A stretch of 64,000 nt of DNA from Aggregicoccus sp. 17bor-14 (GTDB lineage: Bacteria; Myxococcota; Myxococcia; Myxococcales; Myxococcaceae), in contig NZ_VJZZ01000011.1 in the NCBI RefSeq assembly GCF_009659535.1, positions 186,001 through 250,000 on the forward strand, in the 5' to 3' direction. Under the pieces are notes generated by a model, which saw only the letters and a program-made list of their open reading frames with translations, searched no databases and had not been told where the DNA came from. Below are positions 17,305 through 26,747 of this stretch, one piece after another (positions within the stretch are counted from its first letter, which is position 1; every line of letters starts with the position of its first letter). The translations under genes and the position numbers were made by a program.

Positions 17305-19107
17305 CTAGATGTCCTCCTGCGTGATGCTGAGGACCTCGGCGATGGTGGTCTCACCGAGCGCGATCTTGCGCGCGCCGTCGTCGATGAGCGTCAGCATGCC
17401 CTTGCTCACCGCCATCTTCTTGATGGTGGAGGCGTCCACGTTCTTGAGCACGAGCTGGCGGATGTCGTCGTCCACGAGCAGGAACTCGTAGATGCCGGTG
17501 CGGCCGCGGTAGCCGTTGCGGTTGCAGTTGGCGCAGCCGGTGGCCTTGTAGATCTGCTCCACGCCGTAGCGCTCGCGCATCAGCTTCTTGCTGAGGCCGA
17601 TCTCCTTCAGCTCCTCGTCCGTGGGCGTGTACTTCACGCGGCAGTCCGGGCACACGCGGCGCACGAGGCGCTGCGCGAGCACCGCCGTGAGCGAGGAGGC
17701 CACGAGGAAGGGCTCCACGCCCATGTCCACGAGGCGGGTCACCGCGCCCGGCGAGTCGTTGGTGTGGACCGTGCTGAACACCAGGTGGCCCGTGAGCGAC
17801 GCCTGGATGGCGATCTCCGCCGTCTCCTTGTCGCGGATCTCGCCGACCATGATCACGTCCGGATCCTGGCGGAGGAAGGAGCGCAGCCCCTGGGCGAAGG
17901 TCAGCCCGATCTTCGGGTTGATCGCCATCTGGCCGATGCCCTTGAGCTGGTACTCGACCGGGTCCTCGACGGTGAGGATGTTCAGGTCCACCGTGTTGAT
18001 CTTGCTGAGCGCGCCGTACAGCGTGGTCGTCTTGCCGCTACCGGTGGGGCCGGTGACCAGGATGATGCCGTGCGAGCGCTTGATCACGCTCTCCATGCTC
18101 GCGAGCGTGGCCGCGCTCATGCCGACCTCTGCGAGGTCCAGCAGCGTCGCGCTCTTGTCGAGCAGACGCATCACGATGCGCTCGCCGAAGGCGGTGGGGA
18201 TGGTGGAGAGGCGGATGTCGATGTCGCGGCCGGCGAGCTTGATGCGGATGCGGCCGTCCTGCGGCAGGCGCTTCTCGGCGATGTTCAGCTGCCCCATCAC
18301 CTTCACGCGCGAGACGATGCTGTTCTGGTAGCGCTTGGGCGGCTTGATGATCTCCTGCAGCACGCCGTCCACGCGGAAGCGCACCAGCAGCTCGCGCTCC
18401 GCGGGCTCGATGTGGATGTCGCTCGCGCGCTCCTTCGCTGCGCGGAACAAGAGCGAGTTGACGAGGCGGATGATCGGCGCCTCGTCGTCGGTGTCCAGCA
18501 GGTCCTGCGGCTCCTCGAGCTCGTGGGCGAGCGTGTCGAGGTCCGCGGACTCCATCTCGCCGACCAGCTGCTCGGCCTCGTTCACCGCGCGGTCGTAGAC
18601 GCTGTTGATCGCATCCACGATGGTGGAGCCCAGCGCGATGCGCGGGCTGATGCTCTGGCCCAGCAGCGTGCGCGCGTGGTCCAGCACGGGCGTGTCCAGG
18701 GGGTCCGCGACCGCGAGCGCCACCACCCCGTCCTCCACGGAGAGGGGGAGGATGCGCGCCTGCTTGGCGAAGTTGATGGGCACCCGCTTCACCAGGTCCG
18801 GGTCCACCTCCTCGGCGAAGATGCGCGCGAGGTAGGGCAGGTCCAGCTGCAGGCCCAGGGCCTTGGCCACGTCCTCCTCGCCCACCGCCTTGAGGCCCAC
18901 CAGCACCTCGCCCAGCCGGCCGCCCTTCTCGGCCTGCGCGGAGAGCGCCTCCTCGAGCCGCTCGGCGCTCAGGCCGGTGGTGACCTGGAGGATCTCCCCC
19001 AGCATGCGGCCGCACAGGGCGGACGGCTGGAAGAGGTTGGGCGCGGGCGCGGGGGGGGTGGGCGCGGCGTCAGGAACGGAGAGGGGGAGCACGTCGGCAG
19101 GGGTCAT
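17305..19107 (-). CDS. gspE: type II secretion ATPase GspE
   Basis: 600-residue cytoplasmic ATPase that powers pseudopilus assembly. It has an N-terminal T2SSE_N (MshEN-like) domain, Walker A GPTGSGKTTT near 352-361, the Asp box, Walker B (DVIMVGEIRDKETAEIA) and a tetracysteine zinc module (CPDC near 485 and CANC near 529). The ATG at 19107 overlaps the gspD stop by four bases. An unstructured N-terminal 25 residues rich in Pro is typical of delta-proteobacterial versions. Confidence 0.97.
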   Translation of the reverse strand: MTPADVLPLSVPDAAPTPPAPAPNLFQPSALCGRMLGEILQVTTGLSAERLEEALSAQAEKGGRLGEVLVGLKAVGEEDVAKALGLQLDLPYLARIFAEEVDPDLVKRVPINFAKQARILPLSVEDGVVALAVADPLDTPVLDHARTLLGQSISPRIALGSTIVDAINSVYDRAVNEAEQLVGEMESADLDTLAHELEEPQDLLDTDDEAPIIRLVNSLLFRAAKERASDIHIEPAERELLVRFRVDGVLQEIIKPPKRYQNSIVSRVKVMGQLNIAEKRLPQDGRIRIKLAGRDIDIRLSTIPTAFGERIVMRLLDKSATLLDLAEVGMSAATLASMESVIKRSHGIILVTGPTGSGKTTTLYGALSKINTVDLNILTVEDPVEYQLKGIGQMAINPKIGLTFAQGLRSFLRQDPDVIMVGEIRDKETAEIAIQASLTGHLVFSTVHTNDSPGAVTRLVDMGVEPFLVASSLTAVLAQRLVRRVCPDCRVKYTPTDEELKEIGLSKKLMRERYGVEQIYKATGCANCNRNGYRGRTGIYEFLLVDDDIRQLVLKNVDASTIKKMAVSKGMLTLIDDGARKIALGETTIAEVLSITQEDI

Positions 19108-21719
19108 GAGCGGGTGGCGCTGGTGCTATCGGGCTGGACGCGGATCCGCTCGGGAGGCGGCTCCTGCACCGGCGCTGAAGGAGAGGAACCGCTCTCGGGA
19201 GACGCGTCTTCCCGCTCGCTCGGGGGCTCCGCGGGCGTGGGGGAGGGAGCGGGCGGGGAGGCGGGGGCCGGGTTGCTCGGCGTCACCTCGCCCGGGCTGG
19301 CGGGCTCGGCCGGGTTGATGATCCGCTGGCCCGGGGCGCCGGGGCCGCCGTTCTCCGCCTTCGTCTCCTCCTCGAGGAGCGAGCGGTTCATGCGCCCCAG
19401 CGGGCCGGGCTTGCGCTGGAAGTCCACCGCGACCTCGTAGCCCGGCACCTGCCCGTAGAACTGCTCCACGAACTGCTGCCGCTCCTTCATCTTGCGCTCG
19501 AAGATGCGCCGGAAGTCGCTGCTGTCCTTGATGATGTAGGGCGTGAGGAAGAGCAGCAGGTTGGTCTTCGTCTTCTGCCGCGTGGTCTGGCGGAAGAGGT
19601 GCCCGATGATCGGCACGTCCCCGAGGATGGGCACCTTGGACACGCTCTCGATGGTGCGGTCCTGCATGATGCCGCCCAGCACCACGGTCTCCTGGTCCTT
19701 GGCGACCACCGTGGTCTTCGCGCTGCGCTTGGAGGTGGTGGGGCCGAGGGTCGGGTTGTTGGAGGCGATCTCCTCGGTCTGCTCCGCGATGACGAGGCGC
19801 ACGAACTCGCTCTCGTTGATCTGCGGCTTGATGGTGAGCTTGAGCTCCACGTTCTGGCGGGTGATGGGCGCGTAGAGCGAGCCCAGGCCACCGAGGCTGC
19901 CCAGGATGGAGGCGTTGAGGCCGTTGGCGCCGTTGACGCCCGTGTTGCCCAGCGCGCTGCCCACGCTCGAGGGGCTGAAGCCCGCCTGGAAGGGCACGTT
20001 CTGGCCCACCGTGATCTCCGCCTCCTCGTTGTCGCTGGTGAGCAGGTGCGGCGTGGACAGCACGTTCACGTCCGAGCTGGTCTGCAGCGCGTGCAGGATG
20101 ACGCCGAAGGAGGGGATGCCCAGCGCCTTGAGCTCGGGGATGACCGGGCCCTGCAGGCCCGCGAGGAAGCCGCCGAAGCTCGCCAGGTTCGCGAGGTTGG
20201 TGGAGGGCGGCAGGCCGCCCTGATTGTAGTTGGTGCCCACCACGCCGATGGACTGGTTGTCGCCGCTGCCCAGCGCGTAGCCGGAGTGCAGGTTGATGCC
20301 GAAGTCCGACTTGCGGTCGAGGTTGACCTCCATGATGACCGCCTCCACGAACACCTGGCGGCGCGGCTGGTCCAGCTCCTCGATGACGCGCACGATGTTG
20401 CGGTAGTCGCTCTGGCTCGCGACGATGACGAGGCTGTTGGTGCCCTTGTCCGCGGAGATCTTCACCTCACCGCTGAACAGCTCCGCGGCGCCCGAGCTGC
20501 CGCCGGGGCGCGGGGCGACGCCGGGGATGTTCGCGGGGGCGCCCGTGCGCGGGCGGTTGCTGGTGCCCTGCGCGAGGCTCTGAAGCGTGCTCGCGATGTC
20601 CTCCGAGTTCGCGTTGGCGAGCCGGTACACGTTGATGCGGCCCTCGCCGGAGATGGGCACGTCGATCTCGCGCACCAGCTGCCCGATGCGCTCGAAGGCG
20701 GCGGGGCTCGCCACGATGATCAGCTTGTTGGTGCGCTCGTCCGGGATGATCTGCGAGAGCGTGGCGGGGCCGCCCGAGCCCGCGCTGCCGCTGTTCACGC
20801 CCTCGCCGCCCGCCTGCGCCGCAGGCGGAGCGAAGGTGCCCGCGCGCTGGCCAGGGCGGTTGCTCTTGGCCTCGAAGATCTTCTGGATGGTACCCGCCAC
20901 GTCCTGCGCGCTCGCGTAGCGCACCTGCAGCACGCGCACCTCGTCGCTCGAGGCGCGGGTGTCCAGCTGGTCCACGATCTTCTCGAGCCGGTGGATGTTG
21001 CTGCCCACGTCGTTCACGATGATCGTGTCCGGCGGGTAGGGGATGGTGTCGCCGTCCTTGCTCACCAGCTGCTGCAGCACGCCGCGCAGGGGCTCCACGT
21101 CCGCGTAGCGGATCTTGAAGAGCCGGGTGATCATCTGCTCGTTGAGCGTGTACTCCTGGTCCGGGTCCACGATCGTGGGGATGGTGTTCTGCTTCGCGCT
21201 GCGCTTGTCGACGATCTTGAGGAAGCGCCCGGAGGGGTAGACCGCGAGGCCGTTCGCATCCAGCGCGGCGAGGAAGGCGGAGTAGAACTCGTCCGGGCCC
21301 ACCTCGAGCCGCCCGTTCTCCGGGCCGATGATGGAGATCTTCCCGCGCACGTTCTCCGGGAGGATGAAGCTGCGGCAGGTGGCATCCGAGACCGTCTGGA
21401 TGAGCTTCTCGATGTCCACCTTGTCGAAGTAGATGCCGTAGCGCGCGTTGCGCCGGGCCTGCTCACAGGTGGGCTTGCCGCGCGTGCCCTCGCCCTGGGC
21501 CTCCTGCGCGGGCGTGATCTGCCGCTCGCTGGCGCCCGCACCGGCACCGCGCGCCGGGGAGGCCGGGGCTGCAGGCTGTGCGGGGGCGGGGGAGGGCGCG
21601 GGAGTGGGGCGCACGGGCTGCGCGCCCGCGGGCGGCAGCGTGCCGGGGCGGCGCTGGGCGAGCGCCGGGAGAGCGAGCGCGAGGCACAGCGGGAGCGTCC
21701 ACGTCGAAAGCGTCTTCAT
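19104..21719 (-). CDS. gspD: type II secretion outer-membrane secretin GspD
   Basis: 871 residues. A signal peptide (LPLCLALALPALAQ) and a Pro/Ala-rich segment precede the N0 domain, then N1-N3 domains (about 180-470; for example LPLVIV-type LIIVASPAAFERIGQLV repeats) and the C-terminal secretin barrel (VFVEAVIMEVNLDRKSDFG through DRTIESVSKVPILGDVPIIGHLF). A Pro/Ser/Glu-rich tail of about 65 residues follows the S-domain region. It forms the outer-membrane gate of the T2SS. It starts 31 bases after gspC and is translationally coupled to gspE. Confidence 0.97.
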   Translation of the reverse strand: MKTLSTWTLPLCLALALPALAQRRPGTLPPAGAQPVRPTPAPSPAPAQPAAPASPARGAGAGASERQITPAQEAQGEGTRGKPTCEQARRNARYGIYFDKVDIEKLIQTVSDATCRSFILPENVRGKISIIGPENGRLEVGPDEFYSAFLAALDANGLAVYPSGRFLKIVDKRSAKQNTIPTIVDPDQEYTLNEQMITRLFKIRYADVEPLRGVLQQLVSKDGDTIPYPPDTIIVNDVGSNIHRLEKIVDQLDTRASSDEVRVLQVRYASAQDVAGTIQKIFEAKSNRPGQRAGTFAPPAAQAGGEGVNSGSAGSGGPATLSQIIPDERTNKLIIVASPAAFERIGQLVREIDVPISGEGRINVYRLANANSEDIASTLQSLAQGTSNRPRTGAPANIPGVAPRPGGSSGAAELFSGEVKISADKGTNSLVIVASQSDYRNIVRVIEELDQPRRQVFVEAVIMEVNLDRKSDFGINLHSGYALGSGDNQSIGVVGTNYNQGGLPPSTNLANLASFGGFLAGLQGPVIPELKALGIPSFGVILHALQTSSDVNVLSTPHLLTSDNEEAEITVGQNVPFQAGFSPSSVGSALGNTGVNGANGLNASILGSLGGLGSLYAPITRQNVELKLTIKPQINESEFVRLVIAEQTEEIASNNPTLGPTTSKRSAKTTVVAKDQETVVLGGIMQDRTIESVSKVPILGDVPIIGHLFRQTTRQKTKTNLLLFLTPYIIKDSSDFRRIFERKMKERQQFVEQFYGQVPGYEVAVDFQRKPGPLGRMNRSLLEEETKAENGGPGAPGQRIINPAEPASPGEVTPSNPAPASPPAPSPTPAEPPSEREDASPESGSSPSAPVQEPPPERIRVQPDSTSATRS

Positions 21720-21750
21720 GGTTCAGGGCCTGGGCGGGGTGCTGTGCGGC

Positions 21751-22665
21751 TTAGCGGATGTTGTACGTCTTCTTGACCGGCGCGCCGTTGCGCTCGAGCT
21801 CGATCTCGATGCGGCTCGACTCCTTCAGCTTGGAGTAGACCTCGAGCGCCTTCTCGGGACTGTTCATCTCGAACCCGTTGATACGGCGGATGACATCACC
21901 GTTCTGCACGCCGATCTTCGAGTAAAGCGAGTCCGGACGGATGCTGAACAGCTTGAAGCCCTGCGCCTGGCCATCCTTGAAGGCCGGCACGATGCGCGCC
22001 TGCATCGCGAGGTTGTTGAGGTTGTTGAGCGCGTTGTCGATCTCGGGGCGCGGGACCTCGTAGTCGTTCTCGCTGGTGGCGCGGATGCCGGAGCCCAGGG
22101 TGCCCGTGGGGGCCGCGGTGTTCACCGCGACCGGCGCCACCACCGGCGTATTCGTGGGCAGCGAGGAGCCGTCACCCGGCTGCCCGTCGATGTACTCGCG
22201 GCGGTTGTTGTTGAGCACGATCACGCGCTCGCGCTCGATCTCCCTGACCTCCGCGCCCTGCACGGTGTCGCCGACCATGTACGTCTGCGAGCGCTGCGTG
22301 CCCATGTCCTGGATGGAGGCGAAGGACCACTGCGGCTGGGAGGCCACCAGCGTGCCCAGCAGCTTCACGCGCAGGCCGCTCTTCACCGGCGCGGCGTTCG
22401 GATCGTAGGCGGCCTGGGTGGGCGCCTGAACCGCCACCTCCGGCTGGGAGATCTTCAGGCCGGTGAGCTTGCTGAGCCGCTCCAGGTCCAGCGTGGCGCG
22501 CGCAGGGGTGGCCTTCGCGCGCTGGGCGCGGGCCACTGCCCCGGTGGGCAGCGGCGCGATCGCGGACTCGACGAACACGTTCACCGTGCGCGCCACGATG
22601 AAGGCGGCGAGCAGGATGAACAGCGCCGTCACGGTCCAGAAGTACTTGCGGAAGAAGAGTTCCAT
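21751..22665 (-). CDS. gspC: type II secretion protein GspC
   Basis: 304 residues: one N-terminal membrane helix (about 8-28, FWTVTALFILLAAFIVART), the homology region (VKLLGTLVASQPQWSFASIQD) that contacts secretin N0, and a C-terminal PDZ domain (IRPDSLYSKIGVQNGDVIRRINGF). GspC links the inner-membrane platform to GspD. The ATG at 22665 is chosen: a GTG 48 bases upstream would start inside the sigma-54 promoter. It is the first gene of the gsp operon. Confidence 0.94.
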   Translation of the reverse strand: MELFFRKYFWTVTALFILLAAFIVARTVNVFVESAIAPLPTGAVARAQRAKATPARATLDLERLSKLTGLKISQPEVAVQAPTQAAYDPNAAPVKSGLRVKLLGTLVASQPQWSFASIQDMGTQRSQTYMVGDTVQGAEVREIERERVIVLNNNRREYIDGQPGDGSSLPTNTPVVAPVAVNTAAPTGTLGSGIRATSENDYEVPRPEIDNALNNLNNLAMQARIVPAFKDGQAQGFKLFSIRPDSLYSKIGVQNGDVIRRINGFEMNSPEKALEVYSKLKESSRIEIELERNGAPVKKTYNIR

Positions 22666-22696
22666 CCAGGTCCCAGGAGATACTGCGTACCGACAC

Positions 22697-22712
22697 AGCA
22701 AGCGAGGTGCCA
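22697..22712 (-). promoter_or_regulatory. sigma-54 promoter of the gsp operon
   Basis: Read on the minus strand the sequence is TGGCACCTCGCTTGCT, matching the sigma-54 consensus TGGCAC-N5-TTGCA/T with the invariant GG and GC exactly 10 bases apart. Transcription should begin near 22686, about 20 bases before the gspC start codon. The neighbouring upstream gene encodes a sigma-54-dependent response regulator, which makes enhancer-dependent control of the whole operon plausible. Confidence 0.88.
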
Positions 22713-22754
22713 CCGGCAGGGGGGCGCAGGCCGGGGGAAGGACGACTAAGCCCC

Positions 22755-22767
22755 CGGAATTATTCCG
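22755..22767. promoter_or_regulatory. inverted repeat, possible activator site
   Basis: CGGAATTATTCCG is a perfect 6-bp inverted repeat around one base, about 70-80 bases upstream of the predicted sigma-54 start point for gspC. This is the usual distance for an enhancer-binding-protein site, and it is an AT-containing palindrome in a very GC-rich gap. Assignment to the adjacent regulator is inference. Confidence 0.45.
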
Positions 22768-22811
22768 TCCCTCGGGGGGCGGGCAGGGGGGCCGGCGGTG
22801 CCCGTGGCCGC

Positions 22812-22828
22812 CTGAGACATTTTGTCAG
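22812..22828. promoter_or_regulatory. second inverted repeat upstream of gspC
   Basis: CTGAGACATTTTGTCAG has matching ends CTGA/TCAG and a mostly symmetric centre (two mismatched pairs). It lies about 125-140 bases upstream of the predicted gspC transcription start. It could be another activator site or the 3' hairpin of the response-regulator gene; a T-rich core is the only other support. Confidence 0.35.
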
Positions 22829-22884
22829 CGGCCGGTGCGCGCCGCGTGACGCGGTGTCAGCGCGCGGGTGCGTCCGGGAAGGGC

Positions 22885-24318
<1,434 letters not shown>

Positions 24319-24372
24319 GGGGCGGTGTGCCGGTGCAAGGGTCGGGCCCGATCCTCGCACGGAAGGAGCGCC

Positions 24373-25353
24373 CTAGTCTTCGTCGCCCTCGCCGCCACCG
24401 CCGCCGCCCATGCGCCCGATGTCCTCGCGCTTCACCTTGTCCACGTTGAAGCGCTGCACGCTGCCCAGCATGCGCGCGACCGCGTCCTCGAAGTCCGGGG
24501 GCTCGCCCTTGTGGAAGCGCAGGAAGTTCGCGCGCGCGACCACGAAGTTCTTGAGGTAGGGGCTCTGCAGGCCGCGCTCCTTCAGCCGGCCCACCACGGC
24601 GTTCACCGCGTCGTCCAGCTCCAGCAGTTGGTCGGCGCGCGCCTCGCGCAGCGGGAGGGCCTCGGAGAGGGGCTCGTCGAAGAAGGCCTCCAGGCGCTTG
24701 ACGAAGGGGTGGTAGGCGCCGGCGCTGAAGCGCGGCCGCTTCTGGTACGCCGCGCCCAGGGTGATGAAGGCCGGCTCCTCGAAGAGGTGCGCGTAGTCCG
24801 CCTCGTTGCCCTCGCGCACCGCCGCGAGGTCGCGGTACATGCGGATGACCTCGAGCGAGCGCTCCTTCAGGTTGTGCGCCTTCTCCGTGTTGAGCGCGAG
24901 GATCTGGTACGCCACGTCCACGTCCGGCAGCACCAGCGCCACCACCGTGCGCGCGCCCAGCAGCTTGGAAGCGTGCAGGCGGTGGTTGCCGTTGGGCGTC
25001 CAGTACTTGCCGAGCTCTGCGTTTCGCACCGCGATGACCGGGTCGAGGAAGCGGTCGAGGCGCTCCATCGCCGTGGCGAGCCGCTTCACGTGCGGCTCGG
25101 AGAGGTCGCGCTGGTAGGGGGTGGGCTCCACCTTGTCCACCGGCAGCGCCGCGAGCAGCACGGGGTGGCCGCCGAGGGGGTCCCGGTACTGGCCGATGAC
25201 CTCTCCGCCGTCCTCGCGGATGAGGGCGGCGAGGGCTTCACCCTGGGGCATCGAGGAGGCCACGTCGCGCGGGGGGAGCCCGCGCGAGCTGGGTTGCGCC
25301 TTCTTGCGGCGGGGCTTCTTTGCCTTCGGCTTGGTCTTCGCCTTCGTGGCCAT
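24373..25353 (-). CDS. ParB-N (nuclease-fold) domain protein
   Basis: 326 residues. The N-terminal 25 residues are extremely Lys/Arg-rich (KAKTKPKAKKPRRKKAQ), histone-tail-like. A ParB/Srx-type domain follows: LPVDKVEPTPYQRDLSE, then FLDPVIAVRNA and NGNHRLHASKLLG, the equivalent of the ParB NG-H-R nucleotide-binding box. The C-terminal half is helical with an acidic/Gly-rich end. No parA or parS-like cluster is nearby, so it is probably not the chromosome-segregation ParB; a CTPase or DNA-binding role is inference. It sits between the tldE homologue and the response regulator. Confidence 0.8.
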   Translation of the reverse strand: MATKAKTKPKAKKPRRKKAQPSSRGLPPRDVASSMPQGEALAALIREDGGEVIGQYRDPLGGHPVLLAALPVDKVEPTPYQRDLSEPHVKRLATAMERLDRFLDPVIAVRNAELGKYWTPNGNHRLHASKLLGARTVVALVLPDVDVAYQILALNTEKAHNLKERSLEVIRMYRDLAAVREGNEADYAHLFEEPAFITLGAAYQKRPRFSAGAYHPFVKRLEAFFDEPLSEALPLREARADQLLELDDAVNAVVGRLKERGLQSPYLKNFVVARANFLRFHKGEPPDFEDAVARMLGSVQRFNVDKVKREDIGRMGGGGGGEGDED

Positions 25354-25368
25354 GGTGAGGGACCTTGG

Positions 25369-25389
25369 CCCTCTCCCAGGGGGAGAGGG
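25369..25389. repeat. CCCTCTCCC/GGGAGAGGG hairpin repeat, copy 1
   Basis: CCCTCTCCC (25369-25377), a 3-base loop, then GGGAGAGGG (25381-25389) form a perfect 9-bp stem in the 39-base gap between the ParB-like gene and the tldE homologue. The same stem occurs at 61238-61258. It resembles the dispersed palindromic intergenic repeats of GC-rich proteobacteria. Confidence 0.7.
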
Positions 25390-25392
25390 GAA

Positions 25393-26745
25393 CTATTCTC
25401 CCGAGATCGTCAGCTGCTTGAAACGCAGCGTGGGCGCGCCCGAAGAGCCGCGGAACTGCAGGTCGCTGCCGATGCCGTCCAGGTCCTGCAGCATCTGCAG
25501 CAGGTTGCCGGCCACCGTCACCTCTTGCACGGGATGCGCGAGCTCGCCGTTCTCGATCCACAGCCCGTTCGCGCCGCGCGAGTAGTCGCCCGTCACCGGG
25601 TCCGCGCCACGTCCGAGCATGGACGTCACGTAGAAGCCCTGCTTCACCTCTTTGATGAGCTGCTCGGGCGCGTGCGCACCCGGCTCGAGGTAGAGGTTGT
25701 TCGTGCCGATGGAGGGCAGCCCCCGGTAGCTGCGCGCCGCGTTGCCGGTGGTGCGCGCCTTCGCCTTGCGGGCGGTGAAGGAGTCGTAGAGGAAGCTCTC
25801 GAGCACGCCCTCGTTCACGATGGCGGTGCGCCGCGTGGCCACGCCCTCGCCGTCGAAGGGGCTGGTGCCGAGCCCCCGCGCGAGCAGGCCGTCGTCCACG
25901 ATGGTGACGTTCTTGGCGGCGAGCCGCTTGCCCATCAGCGGCGCGAGCACGCTGGACTTCTTGTACACCGCGTCCCCGTTCGCCGCGGAGGCGATGCTGC
26001 CTACGAAGGAGGCGGCCACCATGGGGTCGAAGATCACGGGCACCTGCTGGGTCTTCACCTTCTTCGCCCCCAGCATGCGCAGGGCGCGCCGCGCGGCCTC
26101 GCGGCCCACGCTCTCCGGGCTCTCGAGGTCCCCGAGGAAGCGCTTGTAGTCCATCCAGTAGCTGGTCTGGAGGCCCTGGCCGTCGGACGCCACGGGAGAG
26201 GCGAAGAGGTACACGTAGGTGCCCGCGTACGCGCCGCTGAAGCCCTCGCTGCTCGCCACGTACACGTCCGAGACGTAGTCGCCCGCGCCCACGCTGTCGA
26301 AGGCGGTGATGCGCGGGTCCACGCCCTTCGCCGCGCGCTCCACCTCGAGCGCCGTCTTGATCTTCCAGTCGCTCGCGAGGCTCGCCACCGCGGGGTCGAA
26401 GAGCTCGCCCACGTCCGGGGGCTTGCCCAGGTCGCGCTTGCCGGGAAGGCCGTTGAGCTTGTTGGGCGCGGCCGCCTGCGCGAGCTGCACCGCGCGGTCC
26501 ACGAAGGCGTCCAGCGCCGCCGGGTCGAAGTCGCTCGTGGAGGCGAAGCCGAGGCGCCCCTTCACGATCACGCGCAGGCCCACGCCCTTGCTGGTGGCCT
26601 CGGTGAGATCTTCGATCTGCCCCTCGCGCACGCGGCAGCTGCTCTGGCGGCCCACCTCGAGGAAGGCCTCCGCCTCGGTGGCGCCGCGCTTGAGCGCGCG
26701 CTGCACCAGCCGCTTCGCCAGCTTCTCGTAGTCGTGCTGTGCCAT
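25393..26745 (-). CDS. TldE/PmbA-family protein
   Basis: 450 residues of the TldD/PmbA family, ending in the family core GADPVTGDYSRGANGLWIENGELAHPV. It lacks the HExxxH motif that TldD carries, so it is the TldE/PmbA-type partner that forms the TldD/TldE heterodimer, a metalloprotease that trims unstructured or modified peptides in E. coli and matures microcin B17-type RiPPs. The ATG at 26745 is two bases after the tldD stop, so the two are surely co-translated. Confidence 0.9.
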   Translation of the reverse strand: MAQHDYEKLAKRLVQRALKRGATEAEAFLEVGRQSSCRVREGQIEDLTEATSKGVGLRVIVKGRLGFASTSDFDPAALDAFVDRAVQLAQAAAPNKLNGLPGKRDLGKPPDVGELFDPAVASLASDWKIKTALEVERAAKGVDPRITAFDSVGAGDYVSDVYVASSEGFSGAYAGTYVYLFASPVASDGQGLQTSYWMDYKRFLGDLESPESVGREAARRALRMLGAKKVKTQQVPVIFDPMVAASFVGSIASAANGDAVYKKSSVLAPLMGKRLAAKNVTIVDDGLLARGLGTSPFDGEGVATRRTAIVNEGVLESFLYDSFTARKAKARTTGNAARSYRGLPSIGTNNLYLEPGAHAPEQLIKEVKQGFYVTSMLGRGADPVTGDYSRGANGLWIENGELAHPVQEVTVAGNLLQMLQDLDGIGSDLQFRGSSGAPTLRFKQLTISGE

Positions 26746-26747
26746 GG

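Noticed and set aside
16021-19440. 1139-codon open frame on the plus strand opposite gspF, gspE and gspD
   Set aside because: Antisense to conserved T2SS genes; composition typical of shadow frames.
22666-22713. GTG at 22713 as an earlier start of gspC
   Set aside because: It lies inside the sigma-54 promoter and adds a stretch with no leader character; ATG at 22665 gives normal GspC.
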